A stretch of 64,000 nt of DNA, taken from Sanderia malayensis. Its lineage: Eukaryota; Cnidaria; Scyphozoa; Semaeostomeae; Pelagiidae. Below the pieces are notes generated by a model, which had not been told where the DNA came from, did no database searches, and saw nothing but the letters and a program-made list of their open reading frames with translations. The stretch spans positions 62,001 to 126,000 of the forward strand of contig RQOL01000759.1 in NCBI GenBank assembly GCA_013076295.1, given 5' to 3'. Both the position numbers and the translations under genes were made by a program. Below are positions 22,080 to 34,010 of this stretch, piece by piece; position 1 is the first letter of the stretch; every line of letters begins with the position of its first letter.

Positions 22080-23780
22080 TCAGCAACTCCTGGAACCGAG
22101 GTCAGCAGGGTTCTCAGATCCAGTACAATGATTCCAGCTGTTTACTCTTGTCAACTTGACAATTTCTTCTCTTCTGTTAAAGACAAATTGCTTGCAATCC
22201 TTATTTGCATGAATCCAGTATAAAACTGCTTTACTATCTGTCCAACAATAAACTGTGTCAACTTTAACAACAGGTTTCAAAGCCTTCTCCACAGATGTAA
22301 CTAATCTTGCAGCAATCAGCGATGCCAACAATTCCAGTCTTGGAATAGATAAATCCGATAAAGGTGCTAAACAAGATTTTGAAGTAACCAATGATACTTT
22401 TGTTCCTTCCTCGGTTTCCATACACAGGTAAACAACTGCGCAATAAGCCTTCTGAGAAGCGTCTTCGAATACATGCAATGATGTAGATAAAACTTCCCTT
22501 TCCATGTTCCGCAAATAATATCGATCAACCATAATTTTCATGCTCAAACTAGCAACCCACTTCTCCATAAACGATAAATCTTGCGAAGAAACTTCAGAAT
22601 CCCAATCGTACTTCTCTTTACAAAGCTCCTGAAATAAGGAGTGAACCTTTGACATTGAATCCTGTGTCTCACCTTGTCTTCCTTCACAAATACTGATGTG
22701 ATGTCTGCCATTACAATTGAAACAATTTCCGGTTGAGGGGCAATTTTTCGCAATGTGATTCTTCGTTAAACATACAAAACATTGTCCTTGCTTCCGCAGA
22801 ATTTGTCTCCGTGTTTTTTTGTCAGTTATGACTTGACATTGTCTTGAACTGTGACTCTCTCGGCAATAAGTACAGCTTGGTGTAAACGTCTGTTTAAATT
22901 CTGTAAACAGAGTAGCTGCAGTTGGCAGTGATGATTTGTTCCCATAAACATTTGCAGGTTTCGACTCGAAGGATTCATATTTCGTGGGCAAAGCAGCCTT
23001 TATGCCGAGACATCTCTCCCTATTTTCAACTTTGTACCTCAACAAATTCAACAGCTGGCCAAGTTCCCATTTATCATCCTTTATTTCTCTACCAATCAAT
23101 AACCGGACATCTTCTGGAATTTTACTGAGGAGCACAGGCACCAACAAACTTCCATAGGATGATGTAGGCACATCTAAAGACTGTAGCCCACATACGCGCA
23201 CTTCAACCTTGTCATACAACTCACGTAAATCTCGTATGTTTTTTGATGAAGTCAGCGGTGTAATCCTCAACAACGCATCGTGATGTCCACTGATTATAAC
23301 TTGTTTATCACCAAAACGTCGCTGTAAAAGCTCAATAGCCGAGACATAATTCGCTTCAGTGGTAGGAAGACCAGCTATCACTGAGGCTGCACTTCCCTCC
23401 AGTAAGTCTCTCAAGTAGCTGAATTTCGTTATAACGTTCAGACTCTTTTCTTCGTGGATCGCACTTTTGTAACTGTCCCAAAAGGATTGCCATTGTGTTA
23501 CTTCTCCACTAAATTTTTTCAATTTTAACTTGGGCAATATCGACGAAACTGCAGTAAATTTGTTAGGAGCTTGTGAAGAACCTTGACTGGTGTTTGCAGT
23601 ATTCACACCAAGACTTTCATCAATTTTCAATAGTGTTTCGTGTACTTTACTTCTGAAAGCTCCAGCGTCACTGATATCGTTAAATATCTCGTTATCATCA
23701 TCTGTGAGCTCTACCACAGCGTCATCCAGGTATTTCAAAACTTCTAATTCTTCCCGTAAAATGACTTTCAATTGTTTCAA
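22080..23780 (-). pseudogene. BEL/Pao Gag fused to RNase H by internal deletion
   Basis: Residues ~1-380 are Gag of the Pao type (LKKFSGEVTQWQSFWDSYKS, LLEGSAASVIAGL, then CCHC knuckles CTYCRESHSSRQC, CFVCLTKNHIAKNC and CFNCNGRHHISIC). The frame then runs without interruption into the end of the RT region (LFQELCKEKYDWDSEVS) and the RNase H-like domain (LHVFEDASQKAYCAVVY, LELLASLIAARLV, YCWTDSKAVLYWIH). The aspartic protease and the RT catalytic core are deleted at about 22,640-22,670. A TGA at 22,080-22,082 separates it from integrase in the same frame. The listed 5' start is a TTG; the likely ATG near 23,918 is one base out of frame. Confidence 0.88.
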
Positions 23781-23911
23781 TTTTGTCTTAGCCCCAACTT
23801 TTGTCGTCTCTTCGGGGATCTCAATCGTTTTCTCTGTGAATTTTCTGTGTCCAGTTCTAATACTCAGATTTTTCTCAAGGCTTTTTCCTCCTTTTTTCTA
23901 TGGCATCTTTC

Positions 23912-23929
23912 ATCCGGCTCGGTGGACCA
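23912..23929 (-). other. Primer-binding site candidate of the BEL/Pao element
   Basis: On the coding strand the first internal bases after the 5' LTR read TGGTCCACCGAGCCGG, i.e. they start with TGG directly adjacent to the LTR as expected for pairing with a tRNA 3' CCA. Which tRNA it matches cannot be settled here. Confidence 0.6.
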
Positions 23930-24359
23930 TGTTAGATATTTCCTGACATCAATTGCCAGGATAAGAACTCCTGAATTGATCCCGAAAGATTCAACCCGTT
24001 CCGAGAATTACTCGTAAGAAATAACTCAATCTTTACTTGGTCAGGCTCATAGATTCACATAGATTCGTAGGCTCAATCTCAATCAAAGTAACAAAATATT
24101 TATATTTAAAACTATTCATAGATATTTACAGGCTTGCAGGCTCCAATTCTTAAATTCTGTATCTCTGAAAAACGCACTTCTGCTTCAAGGAAGTTAGACT
24201 CAAATTCATGCCCTGCACAACAAGAACACCAAGTTTTATGGTGTGTACAGCGATTACCATCTCAGACATGTAAACAACTACCAAATTCCAAAAGGTCTGA
24301 GTCACTGCATACAGGGGGGTTGCGCCCGCAAACCCATTAATCTTCACAAAAATCCCACA
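23930..24359 (-). repeat. BEL/Pao 5' LTR
   Basis: 430 bp, partner of 20,202-20,629. It lies upstream of Gag on the coding strand and should hold the element promoter. Confidence 0.93.
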
Positions 24360-24843
24360 TGTTTTTCAAAGAAAGGAAGGCATACTTAACAGAGACTTCA
24401 AGCATGTTAAAGTTAGCCTTGTACCAAGGCTAACTTTAACACTAACGGTACACGTCATCTCCTATTGTCATTCAAATTACGAGAACTCATTTCATGTGCG
24501 CTCATGTGATCAGGTTTACAGCAAGGGAATGACCCTAACGTTAACGTTTCCATCCTTTGTTTGTGAACGTTAACATCAGTGAGTCAAGGTTTGCTCAAAC
24601 GCTAACTATTTCGTTATATATTTCACAACATTTTGCTGACTAAATTAGTTTTGAGAGCAAGTGATTGAAGTATGGATGCAACAGCAGATTCCGGAATGAT
24701 GACAAGGTAAGTAACCATCATTTTTACACATTTTTTCCAGCTTTTAGGCCTATTTTGCTTACGAGATTTTGCTATGTTTTGCTTTTTATATATTTTTATT
24801 TTATTAATTTTTGCTAACACTTTTTAACTGGTAAAATTAATTT

Positions 24844-25280
24844 TAGCAAAAGATTCAAATTGAGTCGAGAGCATGAGTGTTTGATGCTGAGGGAGGTCCT
24901 TGCTTCGGAGATATGGACGAAAAAGCAGGGAAGCATTGAGCGGAGAGAAGCATGGAAAAAAATTATGGATATTTTATTGCATGACGACAAGCCAAAATTT
25001 GAAATCAAAAATCAGGGAGGAAGAAAAAGCAAGTGGCATATCTCCTGATATTTCAGAATCAGACATTTTGTTGGATGAACTGATCGAGTTGTTCGACACT
25101 GCTGCCACTGACCGTCTGACAGAAGACCAGGAAAAGAAAAGAAAACTGGCATCTGACCTTGCTAAAGCGCAAGAAATGAGGCAGCTTTCGGTCGAGTCCC
25201 TTGGGGAAAGTAGGAAGAGGAAATCAGCAGAGGGAGAAGAAGAGCCAAAAAGCAAAAAAAAGAAATACGGGGAATGAAAT
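24844..25280 (+). pseudogene. Harbinger 1 Myb/SANT-like DNA-binding protein (frameshifted)
   Basis: The first frame reads FKLSREHECLMLREVL...REAWKKIMDIL, the trihelix/Myb-like module of Harbinger ORF1 proteins that helps the transposase reach DNA and the nucleus. A frameshift around 25,010-25,020 moves to a second frame, EEEKASGISPDISESDILLDELIEL, which is the conserved segment after the Myb helices, followed by a charged lysine/glutamate tail with nuclear-localisation-like KSKKKK. The third helix of the Myb domain is missing or damaged at the joint. Confidence 0.7.
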
Positions 25281-25608
25281 GTTGAGCTTTCTTCGTGAAA
25301 AATAAAGCTGGATGATGACAGGAAGGAGAAAAAGCTTGAATTGAAAAGACAGGAGATTTAAAGTAAGGCAAAGCATAGAGAAAAGGAAGAAATTAATGTA
25401 AAAGATACTTTGGGAGCTATACAGCAACAATTAAATTACCACAGTCAGTTGCCTTTAGAAATTATTGAAACTCAAAAAGAACAACGCATGCAAATTGACC
25501 AAATTTTAAGACAAATCAACAAATAATTAATGCACTTGTAATTTGCATTTTAATAAGATTTAATTGATTCATATTTTTTACACTCTGTGTTTTTTCACTG
25601 TCTACATT

Positions 25609-26758
25609 TTAGTTATGAATAAAGTAGTTTGCCAATTCAGGTGGATTTAGATAAAAAAACTTTGCAGTTGTACTGCCATATAAACAATTTCGTGCGTTTT
25701 TAAGCAATGTTGACAGAATATACATTTTACCAACTGCACTCAGTTGGATTTTTAAGTTCTTTTTGAAGTCAATAAATTTGAAAAAATGTCTCCAAACAAC
25801 CATTCCACACTGACTCTGACACTGCTTATTCTTGTGTTCCACAGCTGTTGGTCTTGAGTTAAATTTGCTCCCTTAAAAGGAGCTTGGAGTTGTGGCCTCA
25901 ATGGATATGCTGGGTCACCATAAATGCACATCATGTTGCCATTTGGGGAAATAGAATTGGCTTCTAAAATTGGAAGCAGCCTGATTCTCTAAGCATTCCA
26001 CTGTCATGCCTCTTTCCTTTATATGGACAATGCAGCAATGCAACCAAACCATCAGGAGTAGCAACTGGTTGAAATTTTAAGGCAGGCACTCGTTTGTGGC
26101 CATTGTAAACAGCTCTTTGGTTGTTTCCTGGTCTTGATATCGGCCGAACAGTGCCATGAACAAACCCCCAGCAATTTGTCAAAGGGGCTCCCTTGGCATG
26201 AATAGCTGTGGCATATCGAGCTAGGTTTTGTGGACTTAACAGGTTCCTGTCAAACGCAGTCAACAAAAACCCCCATTCATCATGAATAAATGTCAAGACA
26301 TGATTAAAAATGACACAAAGTTCGGGAACTGGCCTAGCAAAACGAGGAATCATGTCGGAATACCTGCAAGGATAGGCAAGTCGTTTTAAAACAATACAGA
26401 GTCCTTCGACTGGATCTACTTTAAGTCTGTTGCATGTAATAATTTCTTCTGGAAAATGAAATACAGCAGTGAGATTGTATATATCGCTTTTCTTTAATCT
26501 AAATTCGGCCCAACACTCGTCATCCGTCATTTCATCTAATTTCAAGCGATCATACTGTTGATACGATATTGGAAGATTTCTTGGCCCATTTAAATCATTG
26601 AGCAAAGCGAATTCTACATCATCAATAATGTCAGCACCATAAGCTGCCATCAGTATTTCGTCAATTTGGTTCGCCATGCTTATATTTTTACAATATTGCG
26701 AAAATTGTGAGAAAACTGTTTTTTGATCGAAACCAACGCAATAAAAAGTCTTTACCAA
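25609..26758 (-). pseudogene. Harbinger 1 transposase (DDE_Tnp_4, HARBI1-like; damaged)
   Basis: From MANQIDEIL... (ATG near 26,677) the frame encodes the HARBI1-like N-terminus (GLCIVLKRLAYPCRYSDMIPRF) and the catalytic core: WGFVHGTVRPISRP, YNGHKRVPALKFQ, GKRHDSGML. The first catalytic Asp, normally GFVDGT or GFIDGT, is His here. After a frameshift at about 25,960 the rest reads YGDPAYPLRPQL and SVRVSVEWLFGDI with the final Glu, then a further stop and LLKNARNCLYGS. Inactive copy. Confidence 0.82.
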
Positions 26759-26989
26759 ACCAGTCAGCTATTGCGTCATATCACATCCTGGATCTGCTCA
26801 CATGACTGAGCTCATGTTTGTGGCGCATTGGAGTGCTAAGGTTAATGTTAGCGTTGGCGATTCTTAAAGTCTCTAATTACTGGCATCACTCTTACATAAA
26901 ACATGAAACTTGCTAATTGGTTTTAATTACCATACCACAAACCAGGTAATTGTGAAAAAACTTAGGACTTTTGATTATTGTGCCCCAAT

Positions 26990-27120
26990 GGACTCTGCTG
27001 TTACATTGCTTGAGGCATGCATATCTTTATGTTCTCCATGTTCTCCACACTGTCCACATTCTCTACACTGCCCACATTCTCCACACTGCCCACATTCCCA
27101 CGCTGCCCACATAATCCGTC
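26990..27120. repeat. Short (CTGCCCACATTCTCCACA)n minisatellite
   Basis: About five imperfect copies of an 18-bp CCACACTGCCCACATTCT unit around 27,035-27,115. No coding meaning. Confidence 0.6.
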
Positions 27121-29265
27121 CATACTCCCCACCGTCCCATGTACTTGAATATGGGCATAGTTATGTGGACTTCAAGTTCACTTCATTGCCTGTATGCTAT
27201 TCCCCATATTTTCAAATCGCCATGGAAAAATAAGAACTTTAAAGGCCCAGGGCTTGGGGCACACAAATACTCACCAGCCCTGTCCTTGTTTCTTCTTATT
27301 TTTCTCACCCCCTATAATTTCATAGATGTGCTTGCTTGCATGCTCATAGAACTTCTTGTTACCTTCCCAAGCAAAATAGATTCCAGAACTCTGAATCATA
27401 TGTTCTTCCTACATGTTGTCATCTCCCACATTATGACAAGTAACCACAACGTTCCACTAATATTGTGCATATTTAGGTTAATGATCGTAAAATAATGCAA
27501 GTGGTGCGAATGGAAACGTGTGAAAATGAAAGCAATATTGGCCATGTGTTTATCAGATAGGCCCAGGTTTGTGATTAGGCTATATACGCACGCGTGATTG
27601 GCAGAGATTCGCGCATTTTCGTGCCCGAGCCATCGAGGAATAGCCATTTTATGGGCCTAATGTGTGAATACATTAAAAATGCCTGGAAGTTAAAGGCATA
27701 TCCAAAGGTTCTGTGGGAACATGCTTTGCTTGAAGCGTACAAATATATATATACGGATGGTATGAGTATGATGTAAAGTCTGTGTTGAAATTGGACACAT
27801 ATGGGAATGACAGACAGAGGACACGAAGTAAAGATCTTTAATGAACGGTTATAATAACATTGCTTAATGTAACCTATATATTCATATTTGTGGAGATGCC
27901 GAGTGTTCAATATTTTTCTTCAACTTGTCATCCTCATCCATGCCATTTTTGACAACATCATCTGTTGTTGTCAGTTGAGCAAGACTGCCATTGTTATCAA
28001 ACATTTCTTTCAGCTTTAAATCAGATTTCAATAAGAAGTGTGTTCATATGGTCATATTATGGGGAGAAGCAAAGGGATTTGAGCTCAAGCCATACTCATG
28101 TCAAGAAAAGAACCTTGGACAAGATACAATTAATACAATTATCTCTTTCCCCAGGAATATAATTTTTTTCTGATTTTGCTAGGTATTTTAATTTTGCAAA
28201 GTTCCTAATCTTGGCCCTTTGATAGTGAAACATCTATATAACATATCATATCAATATTCTGTTGAGATTAAATGCCAGGAGAATAATGAAACCTGGTGTG
28301 TAACTGTGGGCATCTTTTGCAGCTGCACCCTGCAATCTGTGTCAGGGAGACCAGCAAAAAATTGTAATAAAGTAAATATAAGCAGTTGCTGTGGTCTGTA
28401 ATATCCAAAGCTTGGGATTTTTAATAATAGATTCATGTGAATAATAATTAATAGCATTAGTTGCTTATCAAAGATAAAGTTTCAACTGAGCAGGTGATTA
28501 ACTTTGCACATTGCAGTTATCAGTGAATACAAATGTAAAAGTATAACATGCCAATATATAATTTATATACAAATATATAAATTAATTTACTTTCATAAAT
28601 TTATCTACAAGTTTAATATGCTATAGAAAGATTTGCAACTGACAAGCTAAAGCTACCAAAATGTTACACCATTGCCCACCAACATCAAGCTTGGAAATCG
28701 ATACTCTCTTTTTCCATACAAAGGCTTACAGCCTCGTTCTTTATTAGTGTATAAATAATTAGTTGATAGATTTCTGAAAAATATACAGTTGTAAAAATGT
28801 ATTTATACTGTAAAATCCCGATAAAAATCGTCCGAGTTAAGGAATGCTCGAGTTATCGAATATAAGGAATTGTCAACATATTTGACAAGAAAAACACTTC
28901 TTTGTGTTTGTTGTCTGTTATCTTCAAAAAACCCCACCCAAGCAGGATAGCAAGTCGTTCGAAAGTCAGGTAAATCATCGAAGTTGATATGCAGTACAAC
29001 TCAACAAGTTTGTCATTTATCATGTTATGTAATTATGAAGTTTTGCATACTATGACTATTATACCTGAAAGATGCAATGCTCAACAATTTAGGCCATTGA
29101 AAAAATAATTGACATTGAATTCACAATATTTCGGTCCAGTTCCTTTTATGCTTTGTGAAGTACAAACTCAACTGATAAACAAACTGTAAAAAAACTAGTA
29201 AAATATGGTGACTGTGTCTGACTATTGTTATTGGTGCTGATGCCAGTGAGGCTGCCAAGCAAGCC
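27121..29265. other. Gene-poor spacer between the two Harbinger elements
   Basis: No supported gene. ORFs are short and unrelated to any family I know. At 28,805-28,865 lies aaaatcccgataaaaatcgtccgagttaag with cgagttatcgaat, which resembles pogo/Tigger-type MITE ends, and related words (aatcgtaaaaatccctgac) occur again near 32,195, but a matching pair was not demonstrated. Confidence 0.3.
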
Positions 29266-30438
29266 TTGCTTTACATGTTGCTTTACATCTACGTTTGGCC
29301 GTGGGTCATTCCGATCGTTAACAATTATATATCACCCAATCAACAGTCTATGATACGTTCGGCATGCAGGCTTTCAATTCCAATGATTCGAAGTCCAATT
29401 GATACGAGCATGAGTGAAACTCAAGAACGGGTGTGTATTGTTGAAGAAGAAATAGAAGAGGAAATATCATCAAACGACGAGGGTTTTGGGCCTGGCACAA
29501 TTAGCATACAAAAACCCCAAACACCAACTTCAAGGTGAGTCTCCATACAGATTTCAAATGTGTTAGATTTCCAGCTTTTCAATGATTTGAGAGGATGGTA
29601 CTCACTGATACTCGCTTTGCAGGGTCTGGTACTGTATTAAATTGATAAAACTTGTCAGATAGCTTCAATATTATATTTTCTTCCTCCCTTCCCTAAAAAT
29701 GAAAGGCAGTCCTTAGCTCTGACACTGATTACCCCTGCTGTTGCTAATAAAATTTTTAGAAGATGCAATAAATGCCATGAAAATCATTGGCTTGTAATTT
29801 AATTGGAGGCCTGTGATATTTTTTGTTTTCTATGAGGATGTTAAATTGTTCAGTGGGGTAAATATCGAATAAAGTTAATCAATCTGGAACAAACCTAAGA
29901 ATCTAAGTTCTCTTAATTCTTGTGTATGTATCAATGCTCTACTGTAATTGTATTTTATTATTTTAGTACAATAAATACCAGTAGAGAAACCATCCTAAAG
30001 AAGCAAAGGCTGCCAAAGACATCAAGCTGTGCAAAGTTATGTGGAAAGCATCCCTGGGCTAAAGAATAGAAGGCTCCTAATCCAGACATTGAGCTGTGCA
30101 AAGTTATGCATAATTTTCGGAAATCATTAACATCTCAGATCACTGAGCCTACAATATCGGCTGACATGCATTATTGTATGAGTCTGGCTGAAAGAATGGC
30201 AGGACTAGATGGCAGAATGAAGGCTTATGTGAGGCATCAGATTGGGAAAATTTTCTTGGATTCTGAGTTTGGCTCAGACATGTACCCTCAAAACATTAGT
30301 TTTCAGGGCCCTCAGTTATCAAATGATGCAATGTTTGAACAATATGAATTTGGAGGAAGGAGAGCATCAATATCTCAACATTCAAGGGAAGGCAGCAGCA
30401 TGGAATTAAACAGAAATCAGTACACTTCTTTGCAATAA
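29266..30438 (+). pseudogene. Harbinger 2 accessory DNA-binding protein with BESS-like C-terminus
   Basis: The first part is acidic (VEEEIEEEISSNDEGFG) and ends at an AAG|GTGAGT donor at 29,534. The next exon starts after TTTTAG at 29,967 in matching phase and runs to an in-frame TAG at 30,067-30,069, beyond which the same frame continues: ADMHYCMSLAERMAGLDGRMKAYV (cited in part) resembles the BESS motif that follows MADF domains in Harbinger accessory proteins. A short duplicated segment (caagctgtgcaaagttatg and gagctgtgcaaagttatg) sits around the TAG. The N-terminal MADF part was not found. Confidence 0.55.
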
Positions 30439-30533
30439 TCACAATATATTTTTATTTTAAAAGTTTCAAAAAGACGGTTAGAAAAATTAGTGAACTTTTT
30501 TTGGTTTTCAAGACGAGTATGAAATATCTGAAT

Positions 30534-31755
30534 CTAGTGCTGTTTCATTTTATATAAAGCTTTTACAAAGCTATCTCCACAACCTTTTGTGTAATCCAGT
30601 TGCCATGGGAGAGAACCTTCCTCACTATTGAAGTAAGTTTCAAACTTCTCTCTTGTTTCTTTGGCACTTGATCCATACCTGTTAGCACGGCATTGAAATG
30701 GCACTAGACCATTGTTGTCATTTGACACTATACTTCTCCAATCACCAGGAATGATGTCACCCATTTCATTTTCTGAGTCAATAAACTCCTTTAGTACATA
30801 TTGCGCATTAGCTGTGAGACGCAAGTAGTTGTGAAGACAAAGGCAAGCTTTCACAATGTTGTCTACATGACTCGGGGAAGCTTTTATTGGTCTCCTGAAG
30901 ATTCTCCAACGTGCAGAAAAAATACCAAAGGTGTTCTCAATTGTTCTACGGCATCTACTAAGCCTATAATTGTATATTCTTCGGGATTCTGACAGACGAT
31001 TTCCTGGGTAGGGCTTCATTAGATAATTTTCTAGAGCAAATATTTCATCTGCTAGAATAACGAAAGGAAGTTCATGCCCATCAACATCCTCAGCTTGTGG
31101 TATATCAAAACCCCCTGAGACAAAACCTCGTCCAATGAAAGATGAATTGAAAATTGATGCATCATTATCTTTCCCAAAACTGCCTACATCCACACATTGC
31201 TAGCAGTACAATACTGTGAAATCCCTTGTAATTGTAGTATTCAGAACCACCCCTAGAAGGGCATTCAATCATTATATGTTTCCCATCTAATGCCCCTAGG
31301 CAATGTGGGAAGCTCCATTCTTCAAACATTTCAGTTACAATGTTCTTCCAGTCAGCTGCAGATGTGGGAGGCTTTAAGTATCTTTCAGCGAGAGAATCCC
31401 AGATTCCCAGGCAGGTATTATGGATGCTGCTGCAAACAGTACTCTTGCCTACTCTAAAGTTGAATGCTTGGGACTGCTGAGAGTCACCTGTAGCCAGATA
31501 CCGCAAAGTAATTACCAGTCGTTCTGCTGGGGCAATTGCTTCTTTGCTTCAGCACCGTTTATTTTGAATATATGGTACAACAAGATGCAATAGGTGCTCA
31601 AAACGATCAGGTGTCATTCGAAGATAGCTGTGAAGAAGACAAACGTCTGGATTAGTGATTTCATGGTGGTGGTAGCATTTGATAAAAAATTGGCATAAAC
31701 TCGTACTTTGATGGCAGGCTTTAATAAGGTATTCCAAAACAATAGAAAACAACAA
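30534..31755 (-). pseudogene. Harbinger 2 transposase (DDE_Tnp_4; deletion and stop)
   Basis: Catalytic residues are visible: LGALDGKHIMIECP with the first Asp, VDVGSFGKDNDASIF, FVILADEIFAL with the second Asp, and CRRTIENTFGIFSARW with the Glu. A TGA at 31,549-31,551 interrupts the N-terminal part. Near 31,180 a small deletion removes the CDAxYxF segment between HSIVLLA and MDVGSFG and shifts the frame. The C-terminus GSLPWQ... extends slightly beyond the usual end. PIF-type transposase of animal origin. Confidence 0.85.
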
Positions 31756-31760
31756 TCAAG

Positions 31761-32765
31761 TTTTATTTGTGACTTGTTGAGTGTTCAAGGGAATGGGGTG
31801 CTTCTCAAGTTATAGCTAGAGGCAATATTCAGTTATTGGATGAAAATTATATTCACCGAAAAAAATGTTCCCTGTCATGAATCCTTAATTCCTGCACAAG
31901 CCTGTGGTACTATCTAAACTCCTTTCTCATCTGCAAGTACGATCGAGTCTAGAATGCTCTTTTCTTTGACGGTGGCTTTTGCTTTCTGTTTCTATCGAGT
32001 CTCCATAGCCTAATTATACCCATCACAAGTAAAAACTTTCCCTGAAGCATATGGCGATGGTTCACAGCTGCCACAGATGTTTAATTCAAATTGTGCCACA
32101 ATGAAACTAACTTTGGCGCCAAAGTGTAACGATGTTTACAATCTTTCTGATTGTATGTGAACTTGTCCGTCCCAAATATCGGATTTATCATAAGAATCGG
32201 GAATCGTAAAAATCCCTGACTTTTACGATTATCAGGACATATGAGAACTAGGCTTTAAGCTGATCCACTGTTACCCTAGGCTTTTGTTAATGAGGGAATT
32301 GCTTTTTTGTCAGTATGCACAATATTTATCTGAGAATAAGAAACTGTTACAAAGTTTGGAGCTCAGATCCTAAATTGCTGTCAAGCTTCGTGTAATGAAG
32401 TCCTTTATCAGAAACAGAGTTTTTTTGAAGCCCCAGTTTTTTGCCAAATCAACAAGTAACCTTCATGATAGGCAAAACCTGTGTTTTCCAACTTGTCATG
32501 TTCACGGAAAGCCATTAAATGTTCACAGTCAAATGTTCATTTATTCTTTTCATTTGTTCTGGTTTAGCGAAGCTCTGGTTTCTTGTCAGTACTCACTATG
32601 TTTAATTGAACACCAACAGTTTTTCCAGTTTTTACAGCTTGGGTCATGAAGGCTTGCCAAGTTGTCGAATACTAATTTTTTTCATAAGATTTAAAGTCTC
32701 TTAAGCTAATCTAAATTGCACATAACAAGGATGGGTAGAGCAACTCCTCGGATTTCTGCAGCAAC
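31761..32765. other. Spacer without recognised features
   Basis: No gene or repeat supported. The ORF at 32,395-32,649 has no similarity I recognise. Confidence 0.35.
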
Positions 32766-33128
32766 ATGACCAATCGCGACCTGCCTTATTTGGAACGATT
32801 TATGACACATACAAGCGGGGAAAGTAAACAGCACCTCAAGCAACTCTTTATAATCACTGAAGGAAATAATTCATATCAGGTTAATGGCACAGAGTCTGTT
32901 TTGGTTCACATCTGCAACCACGAAGAAGCCGACACCCGCTTGGTACTTCGCGCATTCTTAGCTCCAAATAATGTTGCAGTTGTCTCAAAGGACACAGATG
33001 GGGCGGGGATTTTTACAAAATCTATCATTTTTAATAAAACAAGTCAGTTTTTAAACAATCTTTTGGCAGTAAAATATACAGGTTTGAAACACTGTGTTTT
33101 AATCCAAGAAAATAAAATCGCGAGGTAG
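32766..33128 (+). pseudogene. Relic of the HEEADTR / SKDTD mobile-repeat protein family
   Basis: Contains CNHEEADTRLVLRAF and NVAVVSKDTDGAG, the core of a repetitive metazoan protein family usually reading HEEADTR...SxDTDVLVL, which I recall from many cnidarian genomes as multicopy uncharacterised genes. Only this N-terminal half is present; the ORF drifts off after KDTD. The acidic residues are PIN/FEN-nuclease-like, but this is inference. The C-terminal half of the same family seems to occur in the foldback element at 48.4-51.0 kb. Confidence 0.5.
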
Positions 33129-33414
33129 CACCACCTTTACAAAAAAGATAACTTTAGCACTCATTCGAGGCTGGTACTGAAATTGAATAAAGTATGAGAA
33201 TGAGCCCTACTGATGATAAGAACAGTATGGTGGATGACCTGAAAAGGGCAGTGTAATGGAGGGCAATGCAGTGAAACAACATGCCCATAAAGAAAGAGCC
33301 AGCCGAATTGAATCAGACAGAGCTGCCACAAGAGTTACTTCCCTCTGTACATCAAGCGAAAGACAAGGGCCCTAGTTTGTGGCTAAATACTATACCAAAT
33401 TAGAAAAGCAAGAG

Positions 33415-34010
33415 ATGCAGTCCGGTTGAGGTACAATTTGCCACTGACACACCTGCCCTGCCCAGTTACTCTGCGTGCTGAATGAGAGGCCTTTAACGTT
33501 GAACATGCCCTTTCTTGCAAAAAGGGAGGTTTTGTATCCCATAGACATGACAATGTATGCAACTTATTCACGATATTCCCCAATTGGGTTTGCAATAATG
33601 TCCAGTCAGAGCCACACTTGATTCCCCTGAACAATGAGATCTTACCATTGAGAACAGAAAATACAAGCAACGAAGCTCACCTTGATATCAAAGCAAATGG
33701 TTTTTGGCTCTTTGGGCAAACAGCACTTTTTGATGCGACATTTTCGCACGTTAATGATCAAAGCTACAGAAACCAGGCAACTCATTGAAAATTTTACTTG
33801 AACGAAGGCAGAGTAAAATCGAGTCCGTCACTTTTTTCAAAGAAGCCAACAAATTCTTATGCCATGTAGCATTTTGGTGAACAGAGAAACAGCCTTGAGT
33901 TTCGAGAAAAGAAGCATGCATATGCATACAACTTGAATTTGAATTCTTTAGCTTCTTCTGACTTACTAACCGGCGAATATAGTTTTCTTATCATTGAAGC
34001 ATTTTTGTGG
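33415..34010 (+). pseudogene. 3' relic of a retroelement with RLE-like endonuclease tail
   Basis: In the plus frame the segment reads VEHALSCKKGGFVSHRHDNV, SEPHLIPLNNEI, AHLDIKANGFWLFGQTAFFDATF: the cysteine/histidine block and the D...FD-x-x-x core of a PD-(D/E)XK-like domain found at the end of a widespread class of invertebrate reverse-transcriptase-associated proteins. Several stops and shifts (for example after 33,480 and 33,785). No RT sequence remains upstream. Confidence 0.55.

Larger units (their letters stand above)
20197..24364 (-). mobile_element. BEL/Pao LTR retrotransposon with 5-bp target duplication
   Basis: Two direct LTRs (20,202-20,629 and 23,930-24,359), both TG...CA, are flanked by a perfect 5-bp duplication TGTTT (20,197-20,201 and 24,360-24,364). 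Coding is on the minus strand. The internal part encodes Gag, an RNase H region and integrase of the BEL/Pao type. Protease and most of RT are missing. The LTRs differ at scattered positions and by 2 bp in length, so the insertion is old but not ancient. Confidence 0.93.
24400..26880. mobile_element. PIF/Harbinger element 1 (approximate limits)
   Basis: Convergent pair typical of Harbinger: a Myb/SANT-like protein on the plus strand (24,844-25,280) and a DDE_Tnp_4 transposase on the minus strand (25,609-26,758). The left edge is close to a perfect 16-bp hairpin (24,406-24,440) whose right arm continues as ggctaactttaacactaacg; the right edge near 26,840 has ggttaatgttagcgttgg, an imperfect inverse. 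The exact termini and the 3-bp duplication were not resolved. Confidence 0.75.
29266..31760. mobile_element. PIF/Harbinger element 2 (approximate limits)
   Basis: A plus-strand accessory protein with a BESS-like tail (29,266-30,438) converges on a minus-strand PIF/Harbinger transposase (30,534-31,755); the two stop codons are about 95 bp apart. The terminal repeats were not identified. Internal deletion, stop and frameshift mutations mark it as dead. Confidence 0.75.

Noticed and set aside
21195..22082. Selenocysteine or programmed readthrough at the TGA codons of the BEL/Pao element
   Set aside because: No SECIS-like structure was apparent and the same copy has other damage; nonsense mutation is simpler.
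27594..27910. Possible exons around 27.6-27.9 kb
   Set aside because: Short overlapping ORFs on both strands without splice-phase agreement or known motifs.
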